This document shows, in pieces, positions 61,373-64,000 of a stretch of DNA of 64,000 bases. Numbering within the stretch: position 1 is the stretch's first letter; the number at the start of each line of letters is the position of its first letter. Made by a program: the position numbers and the translations under genes. The stretch spans positions 21,645,001 to 21,709,000 of the forward strand of contig NC_079882.1 of NCBI RefSeq assembly GCF_029227915.1, written 5' to 3'. The DNA comes from Hydractinia symbiolongicarpus. Its lineage: Eukaryota; Cnidaria; Hydrozoa; Anthoathecata; Hydractiniidae. The notes below the pieces were generated by a model, which made no database searches, was not told the DNA's origin, and saw only the letters and a program-made list of their open reading frames with translations.

Positions 61373-61790
61373 TTGCTACGTCACAAAATGTTCAAGAATT
61401 TGCATCATGACATTCTGAAAGATTTTGTAACGCAGCTTGTATTTCTTGTCAAAAGTATTAGTAATCCGCTGTATCCCAGTTTTTGCACATTTGCAACAAC
61501 TAAGGCTAAATCCTCTCAAATAATGCTTACATTTTGGAGAGATGTATGCTACTGTAAAGATATGAAATTTAAAGTCATTCCTGCTACTGCCGGTGGTGCT
61601 TCATACAACCGAAACAAAAAATGTTCTTAGCAATGAACAACGATTCATTTACGTTTTTGCAGAAACGCGCATGTCATCAAAACAAACAGAAACTGTCTTT
61701 CAAATTCTGGTTCAGGCAGAGCAACAAGATTTATGTGGAACAATTATGAAGATTTATAAAGTGGTTTGAAGTTGGGGCCATGCATCAAAA
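61373..61790 (+). pseudogene. P-element/THAP9-like transposase relic
   Basis: One frame (61373-61630) reads TQLVFLVKSISNPLYPSF, then FWRDVCYCKDMKFKVIPATA and GGASYNRNK before a stop. A second frame resumes near 61665 with AHVIKTNRNCLSNSGSGRAT and RFMWNNYEDL. This order (FKV..T..GAS.NR, then PHLIKT.RNCL.NS) is the pattern of the catalytic region of P-type (THAP9-like) transposases as I recall it. At least one stop and one frameshift separate the pieces, and the N-terminal THAP region is absent. A decayed fragment; family assignment is by motif memory. Confidence 0.55.
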
Positions 61791-61799
61791 CGGGAACCA

Positions 61800-62545
61800 T
61801 TTTTACTACCATATTAATCAGTAAATGATGAGAGATTTGCTTTGTTGGAAAGTCTTTTTTATCGTACTTTTAGCAATGGAAGGGATCTATTAAGCCAGAC
61901 CTAGCTATTTTTAGAACCAAGTTAAAACAAGTATGTTTATCTCATGGCAAACCTATAAAGGACTACAAATAACAGTGTATTCATTCAATAAGGTAGGAAA
62001 AAATTTTTTACAAAACGGAATCAGGTATGTAATGGTTGCATTAAGAAATGTAATAATATTCTTTTGCGATTGTTTTGGTGGAAATATTTTTAGGTTTCCA
62101 AAAAATTGATACTTAGCGGGAAAAAAAAACTTTTGCGGATTAAAAAAATATAAGAAATAAACCTTTTTTGTGGACTTATGTTTTAGCAAATTCTCATGTT
62201 TATTTTTTACAACTACGTGCTTTCGGGAAGATTTTGTTGAAATTTTGAAATTAGGCTCCAAAACAATTTTTTTTGGCAGATCTAGTACGTACATAATAAA
62301 AAACTTGCAAAATTAATTCCTCTTGATCAAAATAATAACTACATATTTAACTTACCAAACAAAAATCAATGTAGGCAACCGGTAGTTAATCCATTTGTAC
62401 GGCTATAAAAAAATTGTTTATTTTACAGTTATTATAGCCAATGTCTGGGACAGAAACTAATTCTTTAGCACTAGTTTAGTAGCAAAAGCAGATGTTTTCG
62501 TACGAAATTATTTTACACATATAGCAAAAATACTTTGCGTCCTTT
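61800..62545. other. No gene recognised
   Basis: AT-rich; a 113-codon minus-strand frame at 61953-62294 is Lys/Phe-rich with no known domain and is probably spurious. Confidence 0.35.
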
Positions 62546-62546
62546 G

Positions 62547-63181
62547 ATTGACTCTCTATAAACCACCTCTATCTCGGATATTATTCAAATTTTGACAGAT
62601 GCTTGTAAATCCACGTCTGTCATTCGATAATCCACACGGAAGTTATCCGTCATATTTTGATGATCCGCTTCCAATTCTTCGAAAGAGCGATATTTCGCCT
62701 TGAGGGATCGAATAACACCTTGATAAATCGGTTGCGTGATTGAAGTGGTGTTGGAAGGAAGAAAGATCAGCTCCACGCATTGCAAATCTGATACCTCAAA
62801 TTGAGCAGGGCAGTTATCGATAACCAAAGGAATTTGCTTTAACTCTGTTAGTTTTTAAAAAGCCTTAAATATTTTAGATTTGTATTTTTTTCAAGTAGAC
62901 ACAGTGTTTTGTGGAACTTCAAACAACAATGAAGCTAATTCGTTGGTTCTTCCCTTGTCATGTTTCAGCAAGGTTTGGTATTTTAACTCTAAACCCACTT
63001 TTTTTTATACTCGTTTTTTCGGTACAGCAGCCATTTTCTTTTATTTCAATTTTTTCAGTCTGCACGGTAGAACATTGCTACCTTGCAATTTGAACGATAA
63101 TTTGCACGATAAAGAGTCGATACCTTGCAGTCTGTTCGAGAGAACATTGCTACCTTGCAATTTGCACGATAGAGAGTCTGT
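62547..63181 (-). pseudogene. Internally deleted Tigger/pogo transposase
   Basis: Minus strand. From ATG 63034 comes a CENP-B/pogo-type helix-turn-helix (KHDKGRTNELASLLFEVPQN then TVST) interrupted by TAA at codon 10 and TGA at codon 48, the latter where TW is usual. After an internal deletion the same frame continues with the DDE region: LKQIPLVIDNCPAQ and FLPSNTTSITQPIYQGVI. The second catalytic Asp is present (VIDNCP); the third, in the usual QPxDQGV, is Tyr, 31 residues later. The first Asp lies in the deleted part. Candidate inverted ends contain GACTCTCTAT (near 62549 and 63175). A dead non-autonomous copy. Confidence 0.75.
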
Positions 63182-63185
63182 GTCT
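63060..63185. repeat. Short repeats at the 5' end of the Tigger relic
   Basis: GAACATTGCTACCTTGCAAT followed by TTGxACGATA occurs twice (about 63070 and 63133), with related ACCTTGCAGTCTG and TTGCACGATA units between. Probably subterminal repeats of the Tigger element. Confidence 0.6.
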
Positions 63186-63189
63186 GTTT

Positions 63190-64000
63190 AGATTCATATT
63201 AATATTGTAGTTTTATCACTGATAAACCTATAATACAAAACACAAATTGATTGTTGGTGTCGTTTTGTGCATAAATCAATTTTTTTCAGAAGGTGAAGAC
63301 CCACACCACTCCACATGTTGCTATTCTTACAAAAAAGTTTTTGCCACAGGTCACACAGTTACATTCAACTATAAAATTATTTAGTTGGTGTAGTGGAGCC
63401 CTCTTCTCTAAAAAATAGATTCAAGGTTTTTAAATTTTTTTTCTTATTTTCTTTAGAATTAACTTAACAGAGCAGTATTAGGCCTCTGTCAACTATTTTG
63501 ATAAGGGCAGTGTCAAACTTGTAAGGTTATGTTGTTTGAGCTGGGTTATATAGCTACTTATTGACAACCGTTTTTGAATTTAAAAAGCAATAGCATTTGT
63601 TTGTAGCTGCAACTACATCTTTCTAAGGATACCTAAGGGTTAACATGCTTTTATCGTGGATGATTGCATTGCTCTTATTACATTTTTTTAAATTATAAAA
63701 AATGATGAAGACCAACATTCAGTCTTATACAACCATCCCAACATGTTCAGTATAGCCAAGTCATGATGTTACTTACAGATGTTGAAAAAATAAAAGATAC
63801 CCAATAACAAGGAATAAAGTGTATGTCAACAGCATTGGTTAAAGTTCCAAGCTAGTAGAAACCAATACTAGTATAGTTAAAAAATAACATTCAAATCATT
63901 CAACTTTAGCTAGCTGAACACCACCAAAGAATGTAAACTAGCCACTTTCATAAGACCAATTGGTATAAAAGAAATGCCATTTTCTATTTCAAAATTTCAT
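63190..64000. other. No gene recognised
   Basis: AT-rich to the window edge. A small foldback (ACACCACTCCAC at 63303 against TGGTGTAGTGGA at 63386) may be a minimal MITE. Nothing else is supported. Confidence 0.35.

Noticed and set aside
61348-61400. VDLGDIHI reading as the second half of the discoidin domain
   Set aside because: No AG acceptor precedes it, the frame stops soon after, and the region belongs to the P-like transposase relic.

Overview
The window is nuclear DNA from an animal. It is AT-rich and gene-poor, with short GT-AG introns, many decayed DNA transposons, SINE-like repeats and microsatellites. The protein content (three ShK domains joined to a trypsin-fold domain, an ABCB9/TAPL-type ABC transporter, a discoidin domain) and the repeats suggest a cnidarian, most likely a hydrozoan. 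That placement is inference; there is no rRNA or mitochondrial marker here.

Four loci look like real genes. (1) 7218-2434, minus strand: a ten-exon gene for a TPR plus ankyrin-repeat protein of about 832 codons, with an apparent one-base frameshift in exon 7 and one GC-AG intron. (2) 31867-34176, plus strand: an intact 769-residue ABC half-transporter of ABCB9/TAPL type in a single coding exon, with a splice acceptor just upstream of its ATG. (3) 41605-37805, minus strand: a seven-exon gene for a secreted 548-residue protein (signal peptide, two ShK domains, Thr-rich linker, third ShK domain, trypsin-like domain) in which all three catalytic-triad residues are replaced. (4) 57188-58744, plus strand: the first two exons of a secreted or membrane protein that starts with a discoidin (F5/8 type C) domain; later exons were not found.

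Broken genes: a protein-kinase-like pseudogene (36.3-36.7 kb), a degraded zinc-finger multicopy gene (9.65-10.8 kb), a P-element/THAP9-like transposase relic (61.4-61.8 kb), and an internally deleted Tigger/pogo transposase (62.5-63.2 kb).

Repeats fill much of the rest. The best supported are a 2.9-kb TIR element with an identical 8-bp target duplication (15284-18185), a 916-bp TTAA-flanked piggyBac-like element (22631-23546), a 710-bp Tigger-type MITE flanked by TA (53576-54285), several palindromic MITEs, a short repeat with a hairpin head (one split copy in an intron of gene 1, three head-to-tail near 20 kb), a degenerate satellite of about 97 bp (44.3-45.9 kb), a (TA)95 tract and a (CATT)n tract. 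A TATA box and initiator at about 51.2 kb, preceded by three 71-bp repeats, look like a promoter with no recognisable gene. The genes show no sign of acting in one pathway; this is an ordinary stretch of a repeat-rich animal genome.
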